Positions 25,791 through 37,592 of a DNA stretch of 64,000 nt are shown here, piece by piece; the first letter of the stretch is position 1, and each line of letters starts with the position of its first letter. The position numbers and the translations under genes are program-made. This DNA is from Camellia lanceoleosa (lineage: Eukaryota > Streptophyta > Magnoliopsida > Ericales > Theaceae). The notes below the pieces were generated by a model, which did no database searches, was not told the origin of the DNA, and was given only the letters and a program-made list of their open reading frames with translations. The stretch is taken from positions 3,596,001 through 3,660,000 of the forward strand of contig CM045759.1 in assembly GCA_025200525.1 (NCBI GenBank), read 5' to 3'.

Positions 25791-26890
25791 CCATCATTCA
25801 ATGTTTATCGAATTCGGCTTCGTGAAATTCTTTGGCTCAATCTGTGAGAGAAAAGCCAAGTTGCCACAAATATTTCTAATTGAAGAGCGAGTAGCAACAC
25901 CTTTAGTTGGGTCACCTAGGATTTAATCCTTAGGGTGATTATGAACAAATTTCCATTTTCTTGGTAGATCATCAATATTTCTTCCTTCTTCTCAAGATAG
26001 GAGAATGGGTTGTTCATCATTTTTGATCTCTTCACATGGTTGATCATTTTCCTTTTGGATGCTTGAATCTTCTAAGTCGTTTTCCAATTCTACAAGGTCA
26101 TCACAATTAATGTTCTTTGGAGAAGAAATGTTAGATTCATCAAATGCCACATGAATAGATTCTTCAACAACAAAAGTTCTTTTATTGAAAACACGATAAG
26201 CTTTACTAGTTACGAAATAACCAAGAAAAATAGCTTCATCAAATTTAGAGTCAAATTTACCCAAGTTGTCTTTACCATTGTTACGCACAAAACATTTACA
26301 ACCAAATACAAGAAGCTGACTAATGTTAGGTTTCCTACCATTTCAAATTTCATAGGGAGTCTTTTTGAGAACATGACGAATTAAAGCGTGATTTAAAATA
26401 TAGCAAGTGGTGTGAACGACCTCAGCCTAAAAATATTTAGGAAAGTTATTTTTGCAAAGCATTGTTCTAGACATTCTTCTAAGGTTCTATTCTTTCTTTC
26501 TACAACTCCATTTTGTTGAGGGGCTCTAGGTGCTGAAAAATTATGCCCAATATCATGTTCATCACAAAATAATTCAAAAATTTCATTTTCAAGTTCTCTA
26601 CCATGATCAATTTGAATATTAGTAATGAGAAAACCTTTTCATTTTGAACTGTGCGACAGAGTTTTGTGAAAGAAGAAAAAGTTTCATCTTTGTGTGCCAA
26701 AAACGCAACTCATGTAAATCTAGAAAATTCATCAACAACAAAAAGACAATAATGTTTACCACTGAGACTAGCTATCCGAGAATGACCAAATAAATCCACA
26801 TGCAATAATTGTAAAGGTCTAGTAGTGGAAATATGAGATTTTGATTTAAAAGAAGTTTTGGTTTGTTTTCCTTATTGACATGCACCACAA
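25791..26890 (-). pseudogene. Copia-1 integrase core and C-terminal part
   Basis: The - strand has RNNGKDNLGKFDSKFDEAIF followed by LGYFVTSKAYRVFNKRTFVV (26288-26170), the conserved copia domain after the integrase core. Upstream fragments cover the DDE core in several frames (CYGRELENEIFE-like words near 26600). Multiple stops show it is dead. Confidence 0.75.
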
Positions 26891-26892
26891 AG

Positions 26893-27411
26893 TCAATCTT
26901 TTTCAAATTTTATTTTTGGAAGTCCAACTACTAAATCTTTTCTTAAAAGTTTAGTGATTAAATCCATGTGAGTATGACCAAGTCTTCTATGCCATAACCA
27001 AGTATTATCGTTAATTGCATAAAAACATTTAATATCACTAGCATAAAAATCATTTAGATGAAAAATATAAACATTATCAAGACGATTATCAACAAAAAGT
27101 GTTTTGTGATCAATTGTGTTTTCAATGAGGCAATGTGATTTATCAAAAATAACACGATTACCTTCATCACATAATTGACTAATACTAAGTAAATTATGCT
27201 TAAGTCTATCTACAAGAAGAACATTTACAATAGTAGGGTTAGGAGAAATACCAATGTTACCAATACTAATAATTTTTCCTTTCTTGTTATCTTCAAAAAT
27301 GACAAACCCTCCATCTTTGGGAGATGGGGTGGTGAAAAATGATTTGTCTCCGGTCATGTGTCTCAAGCATCCATTGTCAACGTACCGTCTTCCTTCTTTA
27401 GCTTTAGACAT
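26893..27411 (-). pseudogene. Copia-1 protease / pre-integrase region
   Basis: This 172-codon open frame on the - strand reads YVDNGCLRHMTGDKSFF near its start, the copia aspartic protease region where the usual active site is D-[ST]-G; here it is DNG, so the catalytic triad is altered. It continues with LLVDRLKHNLLSISQLCDEG and ends with NTWLWHRRLGHTHMDLI, the zinc-binding GAG-pre-integrase domain. The frame closes after KIKFEKD. Confidence 0.85.
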
Positions 27412-27455
27412 GTGACAAACCTACAACAACAGAATCAAACATTAGTTTTTGGTAC

Positions 27456-27873
27456 CTATGATTTCTTGGGTCCGTCATGGTTCGTGTGATAAGTTCCTTT
27501 TACAGCACAAACCTTTTTAATTTCCATGTTTATATTTTTACTAAATGGACAAGCAGAGATATAGTGATCTTTCTTTCCACAATAATGACAAGTGATATGA
27601 GGATGTGTCATAGGAGGTGCTTTTTCAAAAATTGTTCTGAGTTTCTTTTCTTTCTTAATAGGGTCATATTCAATGCATGCTTTATCAAAAACACATCGTT
27701 GATTTCCAAATAGTTTGTTGAGATTTTCTCTTCCTTTTTCAAAATTCTCAAGAGTTTTGTTTAAATCAACAACAATGTTTTTCAAAGTATTTTTCTCATT
27801 AGAAATAATAGTAAAATCATTATTTAACTTAACATTTTCTTTCTTTAGTTCTTCTACTTCATTAGCCACTGTT
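27456..27873 (-). pseudogene. Copia-1 gag C-terminus with CCHC zinc knuckle
   Basis: A coiled-coil-like N-terminal part (VEELKKENVKLNNDFTIISN) is followed by CHYCGKKDHYISAC, a CX2CX4HX4C nucleic-acid-binding knuckle. It ends at the G1 junction near 27873. The gag segment that should connect it with the portion at 40972-41373 is missing, which indicates a deletion at the left G1 border. Confidence 0.85.
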
Positions 27874-30049
27874 TAGTTGTAGTAGAATGCTCCTCTTTAT
27901 GCCTTAGTGTTAGGCCCATTGGTATGCATGTTTGCATGAGCATCCGTCCACCATTTGCATCATCATTGGCCACTGTTTTGGGGTGGGCTGAGGTTTGCCC
28001 CTTTGAGGTTTAAGTCCGCCATTGCATGATCATGTTGCATTACTTTGGTTTCATGCTTGCATTGTACCATGTTTGCACATTATTTAACTAGTTACATTTC
28101 ATGTCATAGCTTGCATGATAGGTTGCATTGCATGGCATCTTGTATGTTCGGCACATTGCATTTGGCATGTTTTGTACCTTAGCTTCATGTTGCATATTTG
28201 ACCCATGTTGCATAGTTGAGCCACATTGCGTACATGCATTACATTTTGCTTAGCTTGGGGTGTTAAACCAAGCATGAGGATTGAGATGCGTTCATACTCA
28301 AAGTGACGTAACGTGTCTCAATCCTCAGTCGCCGACGCCCTTGATCTCAATATGATAGGGTGTTGGCATTCATCTCTTTTGTTGCATGCATTTTACATTG
28401 AATGGCAAACTTGGCCTCTTAGGCCATCATGCATCAAAATGCATAATTGATGGCTCGAGGATCGAGGGTCATGCTCCCTTGAGTCCATTGCATGATAGGG
28501 AGTGTGGCCATGCTCACATTTGCTTGAAAATTCCATGCCATACACTACTTGCCCTCTCTTCTTTGTCAACCGAGGATTCTACAGGAAGAAATAGCCGGTC
28601 GGCTACTTGGAGTGCCGACTGACCAAATACAATTAGCCGGTGGCTCAACCAATGGTCGATGACCATTCCCTTCGGTCGATGGTGTTCCCACTTGGTCGGT
28701 GATGCTCCCCAGTGTTCAGAGAAGCATCCTTGGGACTTCTGCAAATTTTCAGAGGAGCAGGGCAGTGTAAATAGAGGCAACAGTGGCATGGCACGAGTTT
28801 CCGAGCGGGGCAAGTCGAGTATGCATCATCCTAGCATTCCGAGGCGGGACTGCGGCCATCCTCTTTCTGCATTTAATTTGTTAATTAAATAGAAGATATG
28901 TAATAGTTAATTAGTTAGAAGAGTTAATTATTTATTTGTTTTGTAATATTTATTTGGACCCTCCGAGTGAGGGCAATTGTGTAATAAGTGTGCGTGAGTG
29001 TGTGTATGTCTTCCAACCCCGCGTCTTTCTTCCCTTTTATTTACTAGCTTTCGATGGTTAGTTTAGGGCATGTTTCTATTAGCATATTTATGATAGCATG
29101 TTTGCATACATTCATTCGTATTGCACGCACCAGGCTCGGCGCATCATACTAACTGCATAGTATTTCCATTCCAACTTGAATACGTGTATCGAATTGTCGT
29201 ATTTCATATGCCATTCTTAGATTAGCCGAGCCTATTCTAGTTGCATCTCGCATGTGTTGCATTAGCCATCTTAACATGAACTAGGATCATGCATATGATT
29301 ACTAACTAGTTTCTGTTTTGGCTTGGAGTACTCGGTAAGCATTTATGTTTTAGCATCCTTGCATGCGTGTGAGTGTTGCCATGTCAGCATGTTGTACCAT
29401 GAGGCTACTTGCTTATATGATATACCTGCTTGAATGCCTGTGGGTGGAGGTTGAATTACCTGAATTGGAATAATACATTAAAACTGTGAGTTTTAAGCCC
29501 ACTAGACAATGGCAAAACCATATTTTCTAAGCCCACCTGAGGGTGGCAAAACCTGCATTTTAGCCTACTTGCAAGCAGCAAACCGTTTTCAAAACAAACA
29601 TGAAATGCTTTGTTCCAACTCAGGCGACTCAGTCTATACTTGTTATGCTGTGCGCATTACATAGTAAATCTAGGCTAATAACTGGAATAAGAACGCATAA
29701 TGTTTTCAAAACAAGATATCATGGTTAGTAGAGGCCGATCTTTGATGGGGCGAGAGGGGGTGCTCATAGCTAACCTTCCCCAATCGTACCCAAGTTCCTG
29801 AGCCGAGACAACTTTGGTAATGACGGACACGTGGCCTTAGGCAAACGAGTCAGGATTTCCTAAATTCCCCCATTAAAAAATATTTAGGTGGCGACTCTGT
29901 ATCTGGCAAAGCAGTCCATGTTTGACACTTCTTTACAAAAATCTGTTTTCTCAAAACGATTTGCCGGATTTGGACTCTTTGGTTCAGATTAAGAACCGTG
30001 ACAAATGAGTCCGAACTGTGGCATGAGGCCCCACGCAGGCGCGTCCACA
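27874..30049 (+). repeat. G1 5' LTR, truncated
   Basis: From TAGTTGTAGTAGAATGCTCC on, it matches 38788-40971 with only scattered differences (for example one extra TTTGCACA unit in the 3' copy near 38991). The first 1.8 kb of the LTR, including its promoter, is missing. Confidence 0.9.
28276..28326. repeat. LTR hairpin with exact 11-bp arms (5' LTR copy)
   Basis: GAGGATTGAGA (28276-28286) pairs exactly with TCTCAATCCTC (28316-28326). The loop contains AAAGTGACGTAACG, which includes a TGACGT bZIP-type core. The 3' LTR keeps both arms at 39198-39248. Confidence 0.85.
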
Positions 30050-30054
30050 GTTTC

Positions 30055-30072
30055 TGGCGACTCCGCTGGAGA
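30055..30072 (+). promoter_or_regulatory. G1 primer binding site
   Basis: TGGCGACTCCGCTGGAGA lies six bases after the 5' LTR end, the position where a tRNA primes minus-strand DNA synthesis. TGGCGACTCC is a frequent start of plant gypsy primer sites. Confidence 0.8.
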
Positions 30073-30965
30073 GATTAGAGAACTTGACTCGAACTCGTGA
30101 TATCTTGTTTTGACTACACTTATGTGTTTCTTTGCATTGCATGTTCATTGGTGCGCCTAGGACACCGTGTTGGCCATCTCTGCTATTCTGGCGGTTTTTG
30201 GAGGCTTGACTTTGTCAAAGCATGCCATAAGGTGGACGGTCTTGAGCTCTGCCCAAGATGGGAACACAAACCCCGGTTTTACCATTGCACCCTTTTCGAC
30301 CATTCGACCTAGTGCATATTCGGAATCCATAGTGACTATTTCAAACTAGGATAGGTTGCTTACCGGATATAGGTTGTTTGAAACCGCTGTGTGCGTAGTG
30401 AAGCCCTAGCTCCTGACAAAATAGGACAGGAAAACCCTACCCCAACATAGGGGTGTTTTGGCTCTCACTTATCTGCTATGTGCTTTAGAGTGCATCTCTA
30501 CAAGAATGCATGTATCAGTTTGCAAGTCTAGGTATCAGGCCTGCGGGCATCAGTATTTGGGGAATCAGTTTTACCTGAGGGTATCAGTTTTGGGACAGTT
30601 ATTTGGGGAACAGTGATCAATATTGAGTACAGTCGTTCCGCTATGCTCATATTCGTTCTAGTGAAATTGAGCTGAGATGCTGTCTGTTTTCTCTTTTGCT
30701 AGGTAGTCCTGGAACTATAGCTTCAGAAGGCTCCACTATCCCCTAGGTACATTAGACTTGTGCTGATAGACTTTGTCGGTCGAGATTGATTCAAGGGCAA
30801 TCGGTGTTCCTTTGCGGTATATATAAACGCCAATCGAGCCTGATCATCAGTTCAACAGTCTTCGGATCAGCGGTCATTATCCATCTCACCTGTGCGCAGT
30901 TGGGTTGAGATATCTATTTTTTACCTCAGGGAGATATACCGGTTGCTTAGTTAGACCAAGACAAT

Positions 30966-32357
30966 ATGTCGGGTCTGGAAGAGATGGTGCGCCAACTCCA
31001 GGATAGTATGAAAGCCATTCAGCAAGACGTTGTCCGTCAAGCAGAATTCGCTAAGCAATAGGCCGTGGTCATAGCCTAACAGGCAGAGACAATTGCCAGG
31101 TTAGAACAGCAAACTGGAGTATCTACTTCACACCAGGCTCCTCCTCCACCAAGGGTTCCGATACCCGAGGAGACACCAAACGTCCAGAATATCCAAAGGG
31201 ATACAGACGTTCTAATAGGGCCAGCTCTGCCCCCGATCCTACCCCAGATCCTACCCCAGTTATCCAAAACGCCTACCAACCTACCGGATTCCCCCTTTGA
31301 GTTCGAGACAGATCCCACAGCATTGAAGTTGAGCAAGCTTGAAAAGCTGTTCAAGAGATCCCAGGGAGTCAAAACCATCCCTAACATTGAAAATGGATAT
31401 ACCGACGCAGCCATGACGCTGCCGGACAGATTCAAGATGCCGCATATTGACCGATTTGATGGATCCGGGGATCCCATGGTGCATCTTCGGTTATTCTCAG
31501 ATATACTAAGGCCGATGGGCCTCACCAGACTACAAAAACTTTCATTATTTGGCCGGACCTTGTCAGGGGTGGTGGCCATCTGGTACGCAAAATTGGAAGA
31601 TGATGTCAAGAGGAATTGGGATGAGATGGCCGAGGCCTTCGTTGCACAATACTCGTATAATACGCAAATCGAGATTACGACCCGTGATCTTGAGACGACA
31701 AGGCAGGAGCCTAAGGAGAGCTTTTCTGACTTTGTGACCCGGAGGAGGGCCAAGGCCTCAATGATGACCATCAGGCCAACTGACAAAGATCAGATTCGGA
31801 TGGTTATGCGCAACCTCCAACCCAAGCTCATGCAGAAGATGATCGTTCTCCCCTTCCCCACCTTTTCAGATTTGAATGAGATGGGAGTACAGATCGAGGA
31901 TGCTTTGAAACAGGGCCTGATTGACAATGACAGAGAGCAGCCCAGGAGGGCGTTTTCCCGCAGTTCGAATGCGGCCACCAGTGGTGATGTAGCTGCAAGG
32001 TCTTTTGAAGTTGGAATGGTTACCACCAAAACAACCACCCCCTTTGTTGGTACACCCAATCCAAACCCCCGAACCTCAGACTATCTACCCCGGGGCAAGA
32101 GGATTTTCACCCCGCTTTATATGCCTCTGTCTAAAGCTCTAGGGGTCCTACTCAGGAAAGGACATCTAAAACTGTTAGAACAACGGCCTCTACCCGATCC
32201 TCTCCCTCCAAAGCATGACCCGGCTAAGTACTGTGCTTTTCATCAACAAATCGGTCATGACACCGATAGTTGTGTCCGTCTTCACCATGAGATACAAAAT
32301 CTGATTGACAACGGGGTCATCCTCGCACCAGGTCCTATAAAGTTTATCGACACTTGA
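30966..32357 (+). pseudogene. gag: G1 gag polyprotein, two N-terminal stops
   Basis: Gag forms the virus-like particle of an LTR retrotransposon. The frame starts MSGLEEMVRQLQDSMKAIQQ and is 463 codons long, broken by TAG at 31059 and TAA at 31077; from about 31080 to the TGA at 32355 it is open. Residues typical of the gypsy gag core are DRFDGSGDPMVHLRLFSDIL, FGRTLSGVVAIWYAKLEDD and RNWDEMAEAFVAQYSYN. Near the end CAFHQQIGHDTDSCVRLHHE matches the Tat/Ogre-type zinc-binding tail (CxFH..GHDT..C). No pol frame follows. The two stops sit in a short N-terminal extension and a later start could bypass them. Confidence 0.85.
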
Positions 32358-34042
32358 TTAGTGAACTTGTGGGGGATAGTGTGATGTGATCGAGGGATGA
32401 ACCACCTGCGGGCGGCACTCAGTTTACTCCAGATGTGGCGTATGGCACGCACCAGTTTGAGCATTTGCGAATCTTTGGTTTTACTTCGACTTGGGTATTG
32501 AGTCGGTTTGTTGTGTTGTATTGAGTCATCTTTTTTGTACAGAGTCATCTTTTTCTTCTTGAGTCGATTGGGTATGTCTTGTTATACCGAGTCGATCCTA
32601 CTTTGTTAGAGTCGGGTGATTTGAGGATGTTACCTCAAACATCACTTGCTTGTTTTCGTTTGTCTTTTCATTTTCTTTTGAGTCATTTACGCCTTGGAGC
32701 GAGAATGCCATGATTTGAATGAAAAGATGGTTTTCATGCTTTTGTGTTTGCTTCTGCCGTGTGCCAGTTGTGCCAGAAATTCTAAATGAGATGGCAGTAT
32801 TTAACTAGAGCTGTGTCTTTTCTGTGCCTTGAATTCATTGCGTCGACCTAAGTTTCCAAAACTTTTTTTGAAACATTGTGATAAAAAACGAAGAGGAAAG
32901 AATTTCTCGGGTTTTGCAAAATTTGATCAATTAAGAGAAAGAGAGGCATGCTAAGCCCTTAATGATCGAGATCATGCTTGTTAATGTGAGTACTGAGAAG
33001 GATCCTGACTTGATCCAGATTGGTTCTATATTGTCTTCAGCGTGAGCGATTTGTCGCTTTCTTAAAAGATTTCAAAAACTGTTTTGCGCGATCTTGCAAA
33101 GACCTGTGTGGAATCACTTTTGAGATTATGTAGCCTAGGATCGCTCTCAGCTTCAAGACTCGACCCCTCATTATCAAACCTTGGACTTAAATTCAAAATG
33201 TTCAATGGTCAACTACAACGTGAGGCCTGTGTGGCCAGATTCAAAGCAGCCCTCAAACAAAAGGCAAGAAAGTCAGATCAAGAAGATCAGATGTCATCAA
33301 AAGAAGCTTGCAAAGCTAGATCAGAAGCACCCCTGGAACTAGGGGCAAAGAATTTCAAATGTGCTCGAAGAGTCGAAGATGGATCATTCCACAAATCAAA
33401 GAAGGTCGGCAAGAATGCCAAATCCCAGAAGGGAGGAAAGAAGACAGTTTCTGCTGAAGAACAATTGAGTTCCTATCCACAACACTAGGGGCAAAATCAG
33501 CCCCCCGTTGGATGGACTCTTGCAACGTCAGCGAACAGCAGCCATTCTCCTGGATTCAGATGGCTTCAGGATCCTAAAACCATTTGACATGGACAAAGCT
33601 ACACTTTTACCCTTGAGAGGCTCGCTGGGCCGAAAACCCAGAAGGGCAGCCCAGGCAAAAGTTAGAGCAAGAAAAGAAAAGAAAGAACATAAAAAAGAAA
33701 AGAAGAAAAGAACAAAAAAAGAAAATGCAAAGAAAAGAACAAAAAAGAAAAATCAAAAAAAGAAATGAAAAAGAAAAGAAAAACAAAGCTCGCAAGGTTG
33801 AAAACCCGGAAGGGCGGCCTTGGCAAAAGTTAGAGCGCAAAAGGAGAGGTTAATACCCGAGTGTACCTTAACCCCGAACTACGTAAGGCTTGATTCCCAT
33901 CTTTGGGATACATAGGCAACTTCATTCTGAAGTCTAGCCGTAAAACACTTCAAATTCGATTGTGTCCATGTGATGGTTTTGGTCATCTTTGTCTCCTCTG
34001 TATCCGAGAGTTCGGTTATGATCGTCACTCTGAAGACTGATT

Positions 34043-34175
34043 ACAATGCACTGCGGTGCCATTCAAACAAAGGGCAACTTTCCGTTGCCATACAATGTGC
34101 TGTGGTGCTATTCAGACTAAGGGCAACTTTCAGTTGCCATGCAGTGCCGTTCAAACAAGGGGCAATTTTCCATTG
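34043..34175 (+). repeat. 49-bp tandem repeat, about 2.7 copies
   Basis: Units start ACAATGCACTGCGGTGCCAT and ACAATGTGCTGTGGTGCTAT, and share AGGGCAACTTTC.GTTGCCAT; the third is shortened at its front. Confidence 0.8.
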
Positions 34176-35759
34176 TTTATGGGTCCGAGATTGTGCATCT
34201 CAAGAGTAGGTTCCATGCTGGTTGAGCAGTGGCCGTTTGCAAAAATAGTTTTTGAGAATTTTTACTAAGGTTGACTAATTCTCTCAAAAATTATTCCATT
34301 TTTCTAAAAACTAGACCATTTCTTGGACCCAAAAAAAGGAAAATTTTCAGTGCTCATAACCTGACTTGCATGATTTCAAATCAGAAAATCGAACAAGCAT
34401 GTTAATCTAACTTTCATGTTGGTCAAAATTGTTTTAGTAGAAAACCAAAACAAAAAAATTTGGTCAAAATAATGAACTAGGGGCACAGTTGAGTCAGGCT
34501 TCCTGTCTTTCTCCCGTCGTCAATGCATTTGCTAGAAAGGGCACCATACTTGCTGGAAAGGGCACCCTATTCACCAAGAAGGGCATAGTGGAAGCTAACA
34601 ACAAAGGGCAGAAAGCTCTCTTATCCTCCAAGCAACGAGGTATCAAGCCAAGTGCGAAGCACGAACCGGAATGGGACAAGATATTCCACTCCCTTATCTG
34701 GATAGATCTGATCACGTCCAAACTCCCCATCAGAGCATCGTCAACCGATGTCAGCTGTAGATTTGCTACACACTTAATTGTAGTGCAGCCCCTTTGTGGA
34801 AGAAACTCACTGTTGTGAACAAGAAGAAGAATCTAGCGGAATGCTAGAGGTAAGAGCCCACAAATGTCTGTTTATCCATCAACCACCCAGGGGAGGGATA
34901 AAAAATGAGAGATTGAAGAATAGAGAGATGTGCGCTGAGAGAAAAAGCGTGAAAAGGGTTTTAAGAGAAAAAAGAGCCTGAGGGCCGAGTGATGTGAGAA
35001 TCACAAATGAGAAAAGGGTGGGAAATAATACCCGGAGAAACTGGCTCCTCGTCACTGAGAGGTCTCTCGTCTTTGTAACACGTCTGTGTGTCGTGTCTTT
35101 TGTTTTGTTTGTCTCGATTCTTGCTTTGAGTCATTCCGAGCGTGTCTCGATGTGTTTAGGTTGTTTACCTTTTGTTTTTCGTGGTTGAGTCTTTCTCGCT
35201 GTGTTCAGTCGTAGGCTCAATACCCGGTTAAGAACTCATTTCTTAATTTCAAAAATAAAATCGTTTTGTGCTTAGAGTGCTATGCCATTCTTCACGTTTG
35301 TGCAAAACAAGATTCGTTCTTTCATAAAACCGCAGGGTTCAACCCAGGTCATGTCAGAACAGTAGAAACAAGACCTATCTGAAGCTATATGGGTTCTAGA
35401 CTGCAAAGCAAAAGAAAAGAGGGAAAATCGGAGCATCTGAGTTTGTTTCAAATTCCGAGACTGCATTCCAGGTGCACCTTCTCAGGCCTCACCATTTCTC
35501 TGGAGTATGAGTGTATCTCAACCCCAAGCTTAAGCCTGCTTCAAGTCAGAATCGCAATTAAAACAACTGCAGATGTTATCTCTCGCGGTGTCCCCTTTTG
35601 AGCTGAGCGTGTTGCCAAGTCCTCTGAGAGCTAAATTGAAGGCACCAGAGTACATGATTAATGCCCCCATACTTGCATACAAAATGCATTTTATCGCACC
35701 TCTTTTATGCACCTCATCGCAATGTCTTGTGTACCTATATTGCATTGCCTTGCACATAT

Positions 35760-35925
35760 CTCTAACTTGCGCTGTTACGCACTATACTAGCATTGTTATG
35801 CACCCACTTTACTTGCATTGTGATGCACGTTTCAATTGCATTGTTATGCACCCACTTTACTTGCATTGTGATGCACGTTCTAGTTGCATCGTTATGCACC
35901 TTTTCACTTGCATTGCTGTTCTTTC
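35760..35925 (+). repeat. GCATTGTTATGCAC tandem repeat
   Basis: About five half-units of about 28 bases alternate ACTTGCATTGTGATGCACGT and TTGCATTGTTATGCACCCA. The same word, reversed, forms the much longer array at 61490-63080 in G3. Confidence 0.8.
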
Positions 35926-35989
35926 TTCTCGCGCGTGCGACGGGTTAGACCTCCTTTGGTTTAGAGCATTTGGAACACGTTCCAATGCT

Positions 35990-36775
35990 TATACCATTCC
36001 GAAACACCGGGATACGTCCCTATGTTTCTCCCTCTTTGGATCAGAGCATTCGGAATACGTTCCAATGCTTATGCCATTCTAAACATTGGGATACGTCCCT
36101 AAACACCGGATACGCCCCTAAACATCGGGATCGTCCCCAAACACCGGATCGTCCTAAACATGGATACGTCCCCAAACACCGATACGCCCCAAACACGGGA
36201 TACGCCCCAAACCACGATACGTCCCTAAACGCCGGGATATGTTCCTAAACACCGGGATACGTCCCTACGTTTCTCTTCCTTTTTCAAAACACCGGGATAC
36301 GTCCCTACGTTTCTCTCCCTTTTTTGAAACACCGGGATACGTCCCTGTGTTTCTCTCTCTCCGAAACACCGGGATACGTCCCTATGTTTCTCTCCCTTTT
36401 CCGAAACACCGGGATATGTCCCTGTGTTTCTCTCTCTCCGAAACACCGGGATACATCCCTACATTTCTCTCCCTTTTTCGAAACACCGGGATACGTCCCT
36501 ATGTTTCTCTCTCTCCGAAACACCGAGATACGTCCCTACGTTTCTCTCCCTTTTCCGAAACACCGGATACGTCCCTATGTTTCTCTCTCTCCGAAACACC
36601 GGGATACGTCTCTATGTTTCTCTCTCTCCGAAACACCGGGATACATCCCTACGTTTCTCTCCATTTTCTGAAACACCGGGATACGTCCCTATGTTTCTCT
36701 CTCTATGAAACACTGGGATACGTCCCTACGTTTCTCTCCCTTTTCCGAAACACCGGGATACGTCCTTATGTCTCT
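35990..36775 (+). repeat. ACCGGGATACGTCCC minisatellite, two unit sizes
   Basis: From about 36085 to 36250 the unit is about 18 bases (TAAACACCGGGATACGTCCC and variants). From about 36245 to 36770, 14 units of 36 to 43 bases follow, each AAACACCGGGATACGTCCCT plus ATGTTTCTCTCTCTCCG or ACGTTTCTCTCCCTTTTCCG. Because unit lengths mix, all frames stay open in places and yield long conceptual peptides (36239-37054 is the longest), which I reject as genes. G3 lacks this array. Confidence 0.92.
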
Positions 36776-36951
36776 TGCATGATCATAAGTTATGCTCGGC
36801 TTTGTGCATTGTCTTGCATTTTGCCCCTGCTTTTGGGCTCATATCTTTTCTGTAGCTTGTATGTTTTGTCTAAGTCTTCGGCCTTGTCAAAAATGGGTTG
36901 TCTCTGGGCTTTGACAATCACTCCTGTCATTGTTATGACTTTCGAGTTCTG

Positions 36952-36966
36952 TCAAAGAGGGGCAAC
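36952..36966 (+). promoter_or_regulatory. G1 polypurine tract
   Basis: CAAAGAGGGGCAAC directly precedes the 3' LTR; the same tract is found, reversed, at 61059-61072 next to the G3 LTR. It is the expected plus-strand primer. Confidence 0.75.
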
Positions 36967-37579
36967 TGTAGACACCCCATTTTTGACCGTCCTCAAGACT
37001 TGGACGTCACCGCTTGAACACTCGGTGATCATCCATGATTCGTGTTCATTTTGAGTTCCCAGAGGTCTCGGCTACGCGCCTTACCTCAGGATCTCTCAAC
37101 TTGACTGTTTTGTGTTTGATTTTGCACCAAACACTTGTGTTTTTGCTTCTGAGGGTAGAGAGTAGCTTTTTAGCTACCCCTGACACCCACCGGCTATGGC
37201 TTGAGGCCACCAGCCGTGTATTCTTGGTACCGGCCATTTGTGAGATATACCATTGGCCGGTCGGCATCTTGTGTGGTCGGCCGGCCATTTGTTTGGCCGA
37301 TGGCCTCCTTTTCTGGCTGACACCACATTTTTTAGGCATAATGCATGCCAGCTGTGCTAGCTGGAATGCACGGACCCTGCTCCCCATGCACGAGTGTGGC
37401 TGTTTTAAACCTTTGACCCTTTTGATCCAACCTCTTGCACCCTTTGCTCAAGCTTCTTGAGGAAGCTTGACCCTTTGTCTTAGCTTTCTCATGAAGCTTG
37501 CACCCTTAGGATAGCTTCCCTTGGAAGCCTTGACCCTTTAGGATAGCTTCTCTTAGAAGCTTGGAGCCTTTTCCATTGT

Positions 37580-37592
37580 CTATATAAGAGCC
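37580..37592 (+). promoter_or_regulatory. TATA box of the G1 3' LTR
   Basis: CTATATAAGAGCC is followed about 30 bases later by a pyrimidine-rich start region. The G2 LTR has a comparable TCTATATATAGAGGG on its - strand near 47040. Confidence 0.65.

Larger units (their letters stand above)
32358..36951 (+). other. G1 3' internal region, non-coding
   Basis: This replaces pol. A Lys-rich frame at 33084-33488 and an A/G-rich tract at 33660-33790 have no recognisable domain. It contains a 49-bp tandem repeat (34043-34175), a GCATTGTTATGCACC repeat (35760-35925) and the ACCGGGATACGTCCC minisatellite (35990-36775). Short mixed-frame ORFs come from the repeats. Confidence 0.7.

Noticed and set aside
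28386..28892. Frames repeated in 28386-28892 and 39308-39634
   Set aside because: They are LTR sequence repeated in both G1 LTRs and end at different points because of single substitutions.
31076..31786. 236-codon - strand frame opposite gag
   Set aside because: Antisense shadow of the G1 gag; no recognisable motif.
33508..33768. Lys-rich frame ending in KKRTKKKNQKKK
   Set aside because: A/G-rich low-complexity tract of the G1 internal region; no start context or domain.
36000..36775. Regular repeats reminiscent of a CRISPR array
   Set aside because: There are no unique spacers; the units are directly adjacent and of two sizes, inside a plant retrotransposon.
36239..37054. 271-codon frame across the ACCGGGATACG array
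   Set aside because: The frame is only open because minisatellite units lack stops; overlapping frames on both strands are equally open and repetitive.
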